From: an uncultured Succinivibrionaceae bacterium
Lineage (GTDB): Bacteria; Pseudomonadota; Gammaproteobacteria; Enterobacterales; Succinivibrionaceae
NCBI GenBank assembly: GCA_900539665.1
Contig: UQCV01000084.1
Coordinates: 1 to 10,274, forward strand
DNA length: 10,274 bases
Reading direction: 5' to 3'
Both the position numbers and the translations under genes were made by a program. A model generated the notes under the pieces. It was not told the origin of the DNA, ran no database searches, and was given only the letters and a program-made list of their open reading frames with translations. This document shows, piece after piece, positions 1 to 6,298 of this stretch; position 1 is the first letter of the stretch; each line of letters opens with the position of its first letter.

Positions 1-1
1 A

Positions 2-70
2 AAAAAAACAATTCATCTCCCACCTAAAGAGGAAGGAGTCTTCTTGGAGATTTTAGATAAAAATGCATGA
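2..70 (+). CDS. possible C-terminal tail of an unidentified protein (partial, 5' end outside window)
   Basis: An open frame runs from the first bases of the window to a TGA at 68-70, giving 22 codons that end in GVFLEILDKNA. The residue mix (Pro, Glu, Leu, Ile) looks like ordinary protein, but the stretch is short enough to be open by chance. It would be convergent with the helicase gene, with the stem-loop at 95-122 lying between them. No family can be recognised. The call rests only on openness, composition and position. Confidence 0.3.
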   Translation, partial: KKTIHLPPKEEGVFLEILDKNA

Positions 71-90
71 ATACCTAGATTAGCTCAAAT

Positions 91-122
91 AAAAAAGACC
101 CAGTAATCGATTACTGAGTCTT
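91..122 (-). terminator. intrinsic terminator of the deaD transcript
   Basis: A perfect 16-bp palindrome (101-116, CAGTAATCGATTACTG) is extended by one mismatch and five further pairs (95-99 with 118-122). Read on the minus strand, the stem is followed directly by a run of six T (91-96). That is a standard Rho-independent terminator about 120 bases past the helicase stop codon. On the plus strand there is no good T-run after the stem, so it probably serves mainly the helicase gene. Confidence 0.85.
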
Positions 123-242
123 AAACCTTAATCTAAACGGTAAATTGGGCTTCACTTTAACTTTTATAAACCTAAAGCTTAGACCATTTAGCTGTTAGTA
201 ATTTTACCTAACAAAATACCATCTACTTTTGGGAAAAAAGTA

Positions 243-2252
243 TTAGAAGCTAAATGGAGCACCACGGCCAACGGAACCGCGCTTACCGGTCTTACGATGT
301 TGCAAATCACCATCACGACGAGGACGATCGCCAAATTTGCGATTATCACGTTCACCATTGCCACGGCGACCACCGAAACGGCCACCGCGCTTTTCCCCAT
401 CACGATCAAAGCGAGGACGCCCACGGCCACGACCTTCTCCACCGAAACCGCCTTCAGGGCGATCAGAGAAGTATTTTCGCAATTCAAGAGCACGACCGCA
501 AACACGCGCCTTCTTTAAAACGTCCATTACTTCACCAGGCATACCTTCTGGCAAATCTACAGTTGTAAAGGAATCGAAAATATCAATATTACCAATGTAT
601 TGGCTTTCAATATTACCTTCGTTAGCAATAGCACCAACGATCTGCCCTGGTTTAACCCCGTCACGATAACCAACAGCTAAACGATAGCGAATCATCTTAA
701 GATCAGGGAAGTCCTTGAGTGGAATGGCATCAGCTGATGGAGACTTACGTACACGTTCTTTACGACCTTGAGCAAGTTCATCTAGAGTTGTCTGCTTAGG
801 TTCTGGAGCTGATTCATCAACAAAAAGCGGTTCCCCACCTTGTACGAGCTTAGCTAAAGCTGCACATAAGTCGATAGGGTCAATTGAATCATCAGCTAAA
901 ATTTCGTTGATAACTTCCTGATACTGTTCAAGATCATCATCTTCTAAGCCAGCTAACAACTTATCCTTAAACGCTTGTACACGATGGCGATTAATATCTT
1001 GATTAGTTGGCATCTTCATTGGTTCAATTGGCTGTCTAGTAGTCTGCTCGATAACGCGTAACATTCTACGTTCTTTTGGTGAAACGAATAAAATAGCGTC
1101 ACCAGTGCGACCAGCACGACCAGTACGGCCAATGCGGTGAACATATGATTCTGGATCATAAGGAATATCATAGTTCACAACGTGAGTAATACGATCTACG
1201 TCAAGACCACGAGCTGCCACGTCAGTTGCCACTAAAACATCAAGCTGACCGTTACGTAAACGCTCGACTGTCTTTTCACGAATCTTTTGTGGAATGTCGC
1301 CATGTAAAGCTTCGCAAGAATGACCACGTGCAAGTAAGCGGTTAGTCAAATCTTCTGCATCAGTCTTAGTACGAGTAAAGATGATCAGCGCATCATATGG
1401 CTCAACTTCTAAAAGACGAGTTAAAGCGTCAATCTTGTGTAAGCCTGACACAAACCAATAACGCTGACGCACAGTAGTTGCAGTAGTAGTCTTAGCTGCA
1501 ATTCTGATTTCTTCTGGTTCACGTAAATATTGCTTAGCAATACGTCTAATCACGTCCGGCATAGTAGCTGAGAATAACGCAATCTGACGTTCTTCTGGAC
1601 ACTGAGAAATAATCCATTCAACGTCCTCAATGAAGCCCATACGGAGCATTTCATCAGCTTCGTCAAGAACCAAGCTCTTTAAGTTTTCAAGTTTAAGTTT
1701 GCCACGCTTAATCATATCGATCACACGGCCTGGAGTCCCAACAACTAATTGAGCCCCACGATTTAACGCTTTAACTTGAACCTCATAAGAGGCCCCACCG
1801 TAAATTGGAAGGACATGAAAACGTGGTAAATATTTAGCAAAAGACTGACAAGCTTCAGCCACCTGAATGGCCAATTCTCTAGTTGGTGCTAAAATTAAAA
1901 CTTGAGTGTCTGTAGATTCACGATCAATACGGGACAACAAAGGTAAACCAAAAGCTGCAGTTTTACCTGTACCAGTCTGAGCTTGACCTAAAATATCGTG
2001 TCCTGCTAAGAGCGGGCCAATAGCACGTTCTTGAATAGGAGATGGACTTTCAAATCCAAGATCCTTTACTGCTTTTAAAACTTCTTCACTAAGTCCTAGA
2101 TCATCAAATCTAACCACATCAGGTTCAGCCGCCTCAGTTGACTCTGTTTGAGCTTCCTTTGAATCTTCCTTTGATACTACATTAGCTTCGAACTTCTTAA
2201 TTAGCTCTTCTTCGAAGGCTTCTAGGAGCTGATTTTCATTAGAGTTATTCAT
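243..2252 (-). CDS. deaD: DEAD-box ATP-dependent RNA helicase, DeaD/CsdA type
   Basis: This cytoplasmic RNA helicase is expected to unwind structured RNA in ribosome assembly and mRNA turnover, mainly in the cold. Of its 669 residues, the first ~45 form an acidic extension. The helicase core follows: Q motif (FDDLGLS, with Gln74), Walker A AQTGTGKT (91-98), PTRELA (123-128), TPGR (173-176), DEAD (197-200), SAT (228-230), IIFTRTK (290-296), ARGLD (347-351) and HRIGRTGR (372-379). A DbpA-like RNA-binding domain (about 519-594) and an Arg/Gly-rich basic tail (600-665) mark the DeaD/CsdA branch rather than RhlB, RhlE or SrmB. E. coli CsdA is about 629 residues, so this is slightly longer at the N-terminus. 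The start is preceded by AAAAGGAAAA about 7 bases away. The gene stands alone, with its own terminator and a probable long leader. Confidence 0.96.
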   Translation of the reverse strand: MNNSNENQLLEAFEEELIKKFEANVVSKEDSKEAQTESTEAAEPDVVRFDDLGLSEEVLKAVKDLGFESPSPIQERAIGPLLAGHDILGQAQTGTGKTAAFGLPLLSRIDRESTDTQVLILAPTRELAIQVAEACQSFAKYLPRFHVLPIYGGASYEVQVKALNRGAQLVVGTPGRVIDMIKRGKLKLENLKSLVLDEADEMLRMGFIEDVEWIISQCPEERQIALFSATMPDVIRRIAKQYLREPEEIRIAAKTTTATTVRQRYWFVSGLHKIDALTRLLEVEPYDALIIFTRTKTDAEDLTNRLLARGHSCEALHGDIPQKIREKTVERLRNGQLDVLVATDVAARGLDVDRITHVVNYDIPYDPESYVHRIGRTGRAGRTGDAILFVSPKERRMLRVIEQTTRQPIEPMKMPTNQDINRHRVQAFKDKLLAGLEDDDLEQYQEVINEILADDSIDPIDLCAALAKLVQGGEPLFVDESAPEPKQTTLDELAQGRKERVRKSPSADAIPLKDFPDLKMIRYRLAVGYRDGVKPGQIVGAIANEGNIESQYIGNIDIFDSFTTVDLPEGMPGEVMDVLKKARVCGRALELRKYFSDRPEGGFGGEGRGRGRPRFDRDGEKRGGRFGGRRGNGERDNRKFGDRPRRDGDLQHRKTGKRGSVGRGAPFSF

Positions 2253-2720
2253 TAATTTTCCTTTTCAATAGTAATTAGCGACTGATAAAGTTCTTTCCTC
2301 AAACCATCCCCAAATTCCACGTTTACTAGCGTCTACTAAATAAAATTAGACGTCCGAACATTCGGTGAGCAAACTTATAAAAAGCACATTTCACCAGCAA
2401 AATTTCCACTAATGAAAAATAAAATGGCTTATGTTTAAAGGATTTGACTAGTTACCGCAAAATGTTTTGCAACGTACTCTGGCAAAACAGTCCACAATTG
2501 AATTTGACGCTAAACCAAAAGATGGCCGCATAAAGACATTAGGATGTAACGCAGAAAAAACACTTAAGAAATAATCAATCCGATAATTCCTCTTGGTTAA
2601 ATCCACATGGCGCTCATGTCGCCGGTATGATAATTACATACATCCACAAAAGAAGAACAACAGGATTGTTAAGAATCCCCTTTAGGATTCCTAGGTTCGA
2701 AGTAAAAACCGCCTAATCGC
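2253..2720 (-). promoter_or_regulatory. long structured 5' leader of deaD
   Basis: If the -10 box at 2727-2732 is used, the helicase mRNA begins near 2720 and carries about 465 untranslated bases. Several stem-loops are visible: GAATCC/GGATTC near 2672-2690, ACATG/CATGT near 2605-2620, GCAAAA/TTTTGC at 2457-2470, CCGAA/TTCGG at 2354-2365 and CGTCTA/TAGACG at 2330-2352. None is followed by a T-run, so they are not terminators. Long autoregulated or cold-responsive leaders are known for E. coli deaD and cspA; applying that here is inference. No upstream reading frame with a good ribosome binding site was found. Confidence 0.5.
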
Positions 2721-2726
2721 GGGGCA

Positions 2727-2755
2727 ATTATAGCGAAAAACAAGAAAATATAAAA
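2727..2755 (-). promoter_or_regulatory. putative sigma-70 promoter of deaD
   Basis: On the minus strand a perfect TATAAT lies at 2732-2727, followed by a GC-rich discriminator (TTGCCCCGCG) that would start the RNA around 2720. The -35 position (2750-2755, TTTTAT) matches the consensus poorly, although the region upstream is rich in T and A runs. The perfect -10 and its orientation support the call; the weak -35 keeps it tentative. Confidence 0.5.
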
Positions 2756-3247
2756 GAAAATCGAGATCTATTTCAGATTTTTCGAGTGTAATATTTGATT
2801 TAGTTACTAAATGTTTACCCGTTACATCAAATCTTTTTGGCGCTCAAATTACTTTTAACACTGCCAAAATCATCATCAAAATCCATCAAAAAAATTATTA
2901 AAAATTTGTCAGCAACCTAAAGCTATTTTTATCCCGTTGAATTTGATTAGTTAGGTTTGATTAGTTGGATTTGACTAATAGAGCTTGATTAGACTACACG
3001 TTGAATTGATATTTAGCTTTTATTTCATCCGATAAGCTACTCAACTCACATGGATAATTTAGGCCCCCATTCATTGATAATTCACACCTCCAGGCAAAAG
3101 TCAAAATATAGGACCTCAAAAACCAAAATTCTCCCCTTGTTTTAGCTAAAAACTTAAAAATTTGCGCAAAAATAAAACACCTTTAATCTAATCTCAAAAC
3201 ATGGATAAAACCTAGATAATTGATGTCACTTCAGCTTATATTTGTTC
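2733..3247. other. AT-rich divergent intergenic region without a convincing gene
   Basis: This stretch lies between the deaD promoter and the leu promoter. The reading frames are short and lack ribosome binding sites; the longest I followed, 31 codons from an ATG at 3050, has no Shine-Dalgarno and an unremarkable composition. The only clear structure is the 14-bp tandem repeat at 2942-2997. The region may hold operators for the leu promoter, but none is recognisable. Confidence 0.6.
2942..2997. repeat. degenerate 14-bp tandem repeat, four units
   Basis: Four head-to-tail units share the core TTTGATTAG: 2942-2955, 2956-2969, 2970-2983 (TTTGACTAA) and 2984-2997 (CTTGATTAG). The first nine bases of each unit are best conserved and the five-base linkers vary. 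The array ends about 250 bases before the leu -35 box. It may be simple slippage or a set of phased binding sites; the sequence does not decide. Confidence 0.6.
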
Positions 3248-3276
3248 TTGACTGATACCATGTAGACTGTTAGAAT
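3248..3276 (+). promoter_or_regulatory. sigma-70 promoter of the leu operon
   Basis: TTGACT (3248-3253) and TAGAAT (3271-3276) are separated by exactly 17 bases, each one mismatch from the consensus. Transcription should start near 3283, about 22 bases before the leader peptide start codon. Its place just ahead of the leader peptide and attenuator makes it the operon promoter. Confidence 0.85.
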
Positions 3277-3304
3277 TTAGTCATAAATTTTGGGATGTTA
3301 AAAA

Positions 3305-3379
3305 ATGAACATATTGTCTATCTGTCTTCTCGCTCTATCCTCTCTACTACCCCTATGTGGTAGTCGTGCGGGTTTCTGA
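3305..3379 (+). CDS. leuL: leu operon leader peptide
   Basis: This is a 24-codon reading frame (ATG 3305, TGA 3377) with seven Leu codons: TTG 3314, CTT 3326, CTC 3329 and CTA at 3335, 3344, 3347 and 3353. The core reads LLALSSLLPL. Four of the seven are CTA, usually a rarely used and slowly read Leu codon in gammaproteobacteria, which would sharpen the response to low charged tRNA-Leu. GGGA (3292-3295) lies 9 bases ahead as a ribosome binding site. The peptide itself probably has no function; its translation senses leucine supply. A ribosome stalled at 3344-3355 leaves the antiterminator strand free, whereas one that reaches the stop codon covers it. Position, composition and the following terminator fit the known enterobacterial leuL mechanism. 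Confidence 0.92.
   Translation: MNILSICLLALSSLLPLCGSRAGF
3346..3364 (+). promoter_or_regulatory. possible transcription-pause hairpin in leuL
   Basis: ACTACC (3346-3351) pairs perfectly with GGTAGT (3359-3364) around a 7-base loop, inside the last CTA codons. In amino acid attenuators an early hairpin pauses polymerase so that the ribosome can catch up. This one sits at the right place, directly before the antiterminator strand, but with only six pairs its role is inferred. Confidence 0.5.
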
Positions 3380-3435
3380 TAGCCGAGAAAATTAGATACA
3401 TTTCTTAAAGGCCTAATCATTTTAAAACCCGTGCG
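3365..3435 (+). promoter_or_regulatory. antiterminator of the leu attenuator
   Basis: CGTGCGGGTTT (3365-3375) can pair with AAACCCGTGCG (3425-3435), giving eleven pairs including G-U. A nested helix, ATTAG (3391-3395) with CTAAT (3413-3417) extended by A/T pairs, brings the two arms together. The 3' arm is the same strand that forms the left arm of the terminator, so the two structures exclude each other. The 5' arm overlaps the last leuL codons and would be covered by a ribosome at the stop codon 3377-3379. Confidence 0.8.
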
Positions 3436-3463
3436 GTCGAGCGCGGGTTTTTTTATTTTTTTT
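3424..3463 (+). terminator. leu attenuator terminator
   Basis: AAAACCCGTGC (3424-3434) pairs with GCGCGGGTTTT (3441-3451) in eleven pairs, including one U-G, around a six-base loop. A T-rich tract to about 3463 follows, interrupted by a single A. It lies 45 bases past the leuL stop and 48 bases before leuA. When leucine is plentiful, transcription should end here. Confidence 0.92.
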
Positions 3464-3510
3464 ATCCAAGTCCGGCCGTGCGAATTTACAATCAGCATAG
3501 GAGAAATTAA

Positions 3511-5058
3511 ATGTCAGATCAGGTATTAATCTTCGACACCACATTGCGTGACGGGGAACAGGCACTGGCTGCTAGCTTATCTTTCAAGCAGAAGTTACAG
3601 ATCGCCCTGGCACTTGAACAGCTTAAAGTAGACGTCATGGAAGTAGGTTTTCCAATCTCCTCACGAGGTGATTTCGAATCTGTTCAACAAATTGCCGCAA
3701 CTATCAAAAACAGCACCGTATGTGGGCTCGCACGTGCTCTTGAGAAAGACATCGACGCCGCTTATGAAGCTTTAAAAGTGAGTGATAACTTCCGTATCCA
3801 TTGCTTCATTGCCACTTCAGATATTCACGTTAAAGAAAAGCTTCACAGCGATTTCGATAACATTGTTGATATGGCGGTTAAAGCTGTTAAATATGCTCGC
3901 AACAAAACTGACAACGTTGAATTTTCTTGCGAAGACGCTGGCCGTACCCCAATTGACCATTTGTGCCGTGTAGTAGAAGCTGCTATTAAAGCAGGAGCTA
4001 AAACTGTAAATATTCCAGATACCGTTGGTTACACCTTTCCAACCGAATATGGCAATATCATCTCTACCCTCTTTAACCGTGTACCAAACATCGATCAAGC
4101 TTGCATCAGTGTGCACACTCACAACGACCTTGGCATGGCTTCAGCTTTGGCTATGACTGCAGCTATGAATGGCGCACGTCAGATTGAATGTACTATTAAC
4201 GGTATTGGTGAACGTGCTGGTAACTGCGCTCTTGAAGAAGTAGTTATGGCTATTAAGACTCGTTCTAAGTTCCTCAACCTGCACACAGGTATTGATTGCA
4301 AGCGTATCGCTCGTACTTCACAGCTTGTTAGCCAAATATGTAACATGCCAGTACCACCCTACAAGGCAATTGTTGGTTCAAATGCTTTCTCACACAGCTC
4401 AGGTATTCACCAAGATGGTGTATTAAAGGCTCGTGATACTTACGAAATCATAACCCCTGAAAGCGTTGGATTTAACACTAACAATATGAACTTAACCGCT
4501 CGTTCAGGTCGTCATATCATTAAGCACAGACTTGAACTTATGGGCTACAAAGAAGGTTCATACAACCTTGACGATGTTTACAGCCGCTTTAAGGAACTTG
4601 CTGATGTCAAAGGTCAAGTTTTTGACTATGACTTGGAAGCTTTATTGTTCTTCAGTAGCTTGACTGAAGAGCCTGAAGAATTCAAGATTGAATACATGAC
4701 CGTCTTAAGTGGTGGTAAAAATGTTCTTCCAACCGCTAGCATGAAACTTAATATCGGCGGTAAAATTGTAACTGATTCATGTATTGGTAACGGTCCTGTT
4801 GACGCAATTTACCAATGTATCTATCGCCTCACCGGTTACAACATTTCACTTCAGAAATACGAAATTAAGTCCAAGGGGCAAGGTAAAGACGCTCTTGGTC
4901 AGGTAGATATCCTTGTTAAATACGAAGATAAATTGTTCCATGGTATGGGGTTGGCTACTGACATTATCCAATCCTCTGCTGAAGCAATGATCCACGCATG
5001 CAACAGCATTTACCGTTCTAAATTGGTTGAAATCGAAAAGCAAAAGATTCACCAATAA
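3511..5058 (+). CDS. leuA: 2-isopropylmalate synthase
   Basis: LeuA condenses acetyl-CoA with 3-methyl-2-oxobutanoate to give 2-isopropylmalate, the first committed step to leucine, in the cytoplasm. At 515 residues it is the long enterobacterial form (E. coli 523). The N-terminal TIM-barrel shows FDTTLRDGEQ (8-17), EDAGRTP (141-147), the metal ligands Asp14, His202 and His204 in HTHND, and Asn238 in GNCALEE. GIHQDGVLK (298-306) belongs to the linker subdomain, and residues from about 390 form the regulatory dimer domain that gives leucine feedback inhibition. The start ATG follows TAGGAGA at a good distance (3499-3505). It is the first structural gene after the attenuator, so both transcription and enzyme activity should respond to leucine. 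No key residue is missing. Confidence 0.98.
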   Translation: MSDQVLIFDTTLRDGEQALAASLSFKQKLQIALALEQLKVDVMEVGFPISSRGDFESVQQIAATIKNSTVCGLARALEKDIDAAYEALKVSDNFRIHCFIATSDIHVKEKLHSDFDNIVDMAVKAVKYARNKTDNVEFSCEDAGRTPIDHLCRVVEAAIKAGAKTVNIPDTVGYTFPTEYGNIISTLFNRVPNIDQACISVHTHNDLGMASALAMTAAMNGARQIECTINGIGERAGNCALEEVVMAIKTRSKFLNLHTGIDCKRIARTSQLVSQICNMPVPPYKAIVGSNAFSHSSGIHQDGVLKARDTYEIITPESVGFNTNNMNLTARSGRHIIKHRLELMGYKEGSYNLDDVYSRFKELADVKGQVFDYDLEALLFFSSLTEEPEEFKIEYMTVLSGGKNVLPTASMKLNIGGKIVTDSCIGNGPVDAIYQCIYRLTGYNISLQKYEIKSKGQGKDALGQVDILVKYEDKLFHGMGLATDIIQSSAEAMIHACNSIYRSKLVEIEKQKIHQ

Positions 5059-5067
5059 TGACTAACC

Positions 5068-5099
5068 TTCGGCCGAAGAGCCTTAACTCTTCGGCCGAA
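5068..5099 (+). repeat. 13-bp inverted repeat between leuA and leuB, each arm itself palindromic
   Basis: TTCGGCCGAAGAG (5068-5080) pairs perfectly with CTCTTCGGCCGAA (5087-5099) around the loop ccttaa. Each arm contains the palindrome TTCGGCCGAA, so two small hairpins or one long one can form. It begins 9 bases after the leuA stop. The bases after it (cctttaactt) are not a proper T-run, so a full terminator is unlikely. An mRNA-stabilising or processing hairpin that sets leuA and leuBCD levels apart is the likelier reading. Confidence 0.75.
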
Positions 5100-5149
5100 C
5101 CTTTAACTTATCACTAAAAAAATTAAGTAAATTAAAGAAATTTTAGAAA

Positions 5150-5171
5150 AGAAGCAGGTAAGTCTGCTTCT
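5150..5171 (+). promoter_or_regulatory. hairpin in the leuB leader
   Basis: AGAAGCAG (5150-5157) and CTGCTTCT (5164-5171) form an 8-bp perfect stem with a six-base loop. It ends ten bases before the leuB ribosome binding site (GGAG at 5182-5185). With no T-run after it and the Shine-Dalgarno left free, it may protect or expose the downstream leuBCD message after cleavage in the A-rich stretch 5114-5150. The function is inferred. Confidence 0.5.
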
Positions 5172-5194
5172 CGCATCAAGCGGAGATTTAATTA

Positions 5195-6286
5195 ATGACC
5201 AAAAACTATAAAGTAGCAGTCCTTCCAGGCGACGGTATCGGCCCTGAAGTAATGGCTCAGGCTATCAAAGTACTTCACGCAGTTGAAAAGAAGTTTGATT
5301 TAAACTTCACTTTAACAGAATGTTTTGTCGGCGGTAAAGCAATCGATGAATGTGGTTGCCCTCTTCCAGCAGAAACCCTTAAAGTGTGTGAAGAATCTGA
5401 CGCCATCCTCTTTGGTTCCGTTGGCGGTCCAAAGTGGGATCATCTTCCACCTGACTCTCGTCCAGAACGTGGGGCACTTCTTCCGCTTCGTAAGCATTTC
5501 AAGTTATTCTGCAACCTCCGCCCAGCTCAGATCCATAAGGGCTTAAACACTCTTTCCCCACTCCGTGCTGATATCGCTGACAAGGGCTTCGATATGGTAT
5601 GCGTACGTGAACTTACTGGTGGCATTTATTTCGGCCAACCCAAAGGTCGTGATGGCGAAGGTGCTAACGAAAGAGGGTTTGATACCGCTGTTTACAGTCG
5701 TTATGAAGTTGAACGCATTGCTAAAATTGCTTTTGAATCAGCTCGCCTACGTCGTAAAAAGGTAACTTCTGTTGATAAGTCAAACGTATTGCAAAGTTCA
5801 ATTCTTTGGCGTCAAGTTGTAACTGAAGTTAGCAAGCAATACCCAGATGTTACTTTAAATCACGTGTACATCGACAACGCTACCATGCAGTTAGTTAAAG
5901 ACCCTTCACAGTTTGACATTTTGCTTTGTGGCAATATGTTTGGTGATATTCTTTCTGACGAATGTGCCATGATTACAGGTTCTATGGGCATGCTCCCTAG
6001 CGCCAGCTTAAGCGAAGATGGTTTCGGCTTGTACGAACCTGCTGGTGGTTCTGCTCCTGATATCGCAGGTCAAAACATTGCTAACCCAACAGCGCAAATT
6101 CTTTCTGCAGCTCTCATGCTTCGTTATAGCTTCAAGGAAGAAGCTGCGGCTAAGGCTATTGAAGACGCTGTAGCCTCTGTACTTGCTGATGGTTACTTAA
6201 CTGGCGACCTCATGGCTAGTGGCACTGCTAAACATGATGCTCAGAGCACTGACGCTATGGGTGATTTGGTTGCTTCAAGAATCTAA
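5195..6286 (+). CDS. leuB: 3-isopropylmalate dehydrogenase
   Basis: LeuB oxidises 3-isopropylmalate with NAD+ to a product that decarboxylates to 2-oxoisocaproate, the third step of leucine synthesis. The 363 residues match the family length (E. coli 363). Visible signatures are PGDGIGPEV (11-19), GSVGGPKWD (74-82), the substrate arginines Arg99, Arg109 and Arg138, VDKSNVLQ (193-200) with Lys195, and metal-binding Asp227, Asp251 and Asp255 in GNMFGDILSDE. GSAPDIAGQNIANP (285-298) is the adenine-binding loop typical of NAD-dependent members. The start has GGAG nine bases ahead. The gene lies 136 bp after leuA, separated by two hairpins, and only 12 bp before leuC. The enzyme is a cytoplasmic homodimer in known relatives. 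Confidence 0.98.
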   Translation: MTKNYKVAVLPGDGIGPEVMAQAIKVLHAVEKKFDLNFTLTECFVGGKAIDECGCPLPAETLKVCEESDAILFGSVGGPKWDHLPPDSRPERGALLPLRKHFKLFCNLRPAQIHKGLNTLSPLRADIADKGFDMVCVRELTGGIYFGQPKGRDGEGANERGFDTAVYSRYEVERIAKIAFESARLRRKKVTSVDKSNVLQSSILWRQVVTEVSKQYPDVTLNHVYIDNATMQLVKDPSQFDILLCGNMFGDILSDECAMITGSMGMLPSASLSEDGFGLYEPAGGSAPDIAGQNIANPTAQILSAALMLRYSFKEEAAAKAIEDAVASVLADGYLTGDLMASGTAKHDAQSTDAMGDLVASRI

Positions 6287-6298
6287 CTGGAGTCTATA

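Noticed and set aside
188..505. Minus-strand 105-codon frame overlapping the helicase 3' end
   Set aside because: It is a Val/Ala-rich shadow of the helicase RGG tail in another frame, with no start signal.
254..669. Overlapping plus-strand reading frames of 73-110 codons antisense to the helicase tail
   Set aside because: They mirror the Arg/Gly-rich C-terminus of DeaD, whose codon bias keeps the other frames open. Their products are low-complexity and rich in His, Arg or Thr, and they have no ribosome binding sites.
2448..2531. 27-codon minus-strand frame in the deaD leader with several Cys
   Set aside because: It has no Shine-Dalgarno before its ATG and no link to a terminator, so it is probably chance.
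2660..2720. A tRNA-like GGTTCGA motif in the deaD leader
   Set aside because: The bases around it do not form a T-arm or an acceptor stem, and no CCA end or anticodon arm can be placed.
3295..3363. Alternative 22-codon frame from an ATG at 3295 overlapping leuL
   Set aside because: It has few Leu codons, its start overlaps the Shine-Dalgarno sequence, and its stop does not sit where it would control the antiterminator. The frame at 3305 fits all these.
3298..3498. Minus-strand 66-codon frame across the leu leader
   Set aside because: It lies antisense to the attenuator, spans both terminator arms and has no ribosome binding site.
3817..4122. Frames inside leuA, leuB and leuC on either strand (61-101 codons)
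   Set aside because: They lie wholly within strongly conserved enzyme genes and have no start signals or recognisable domains.
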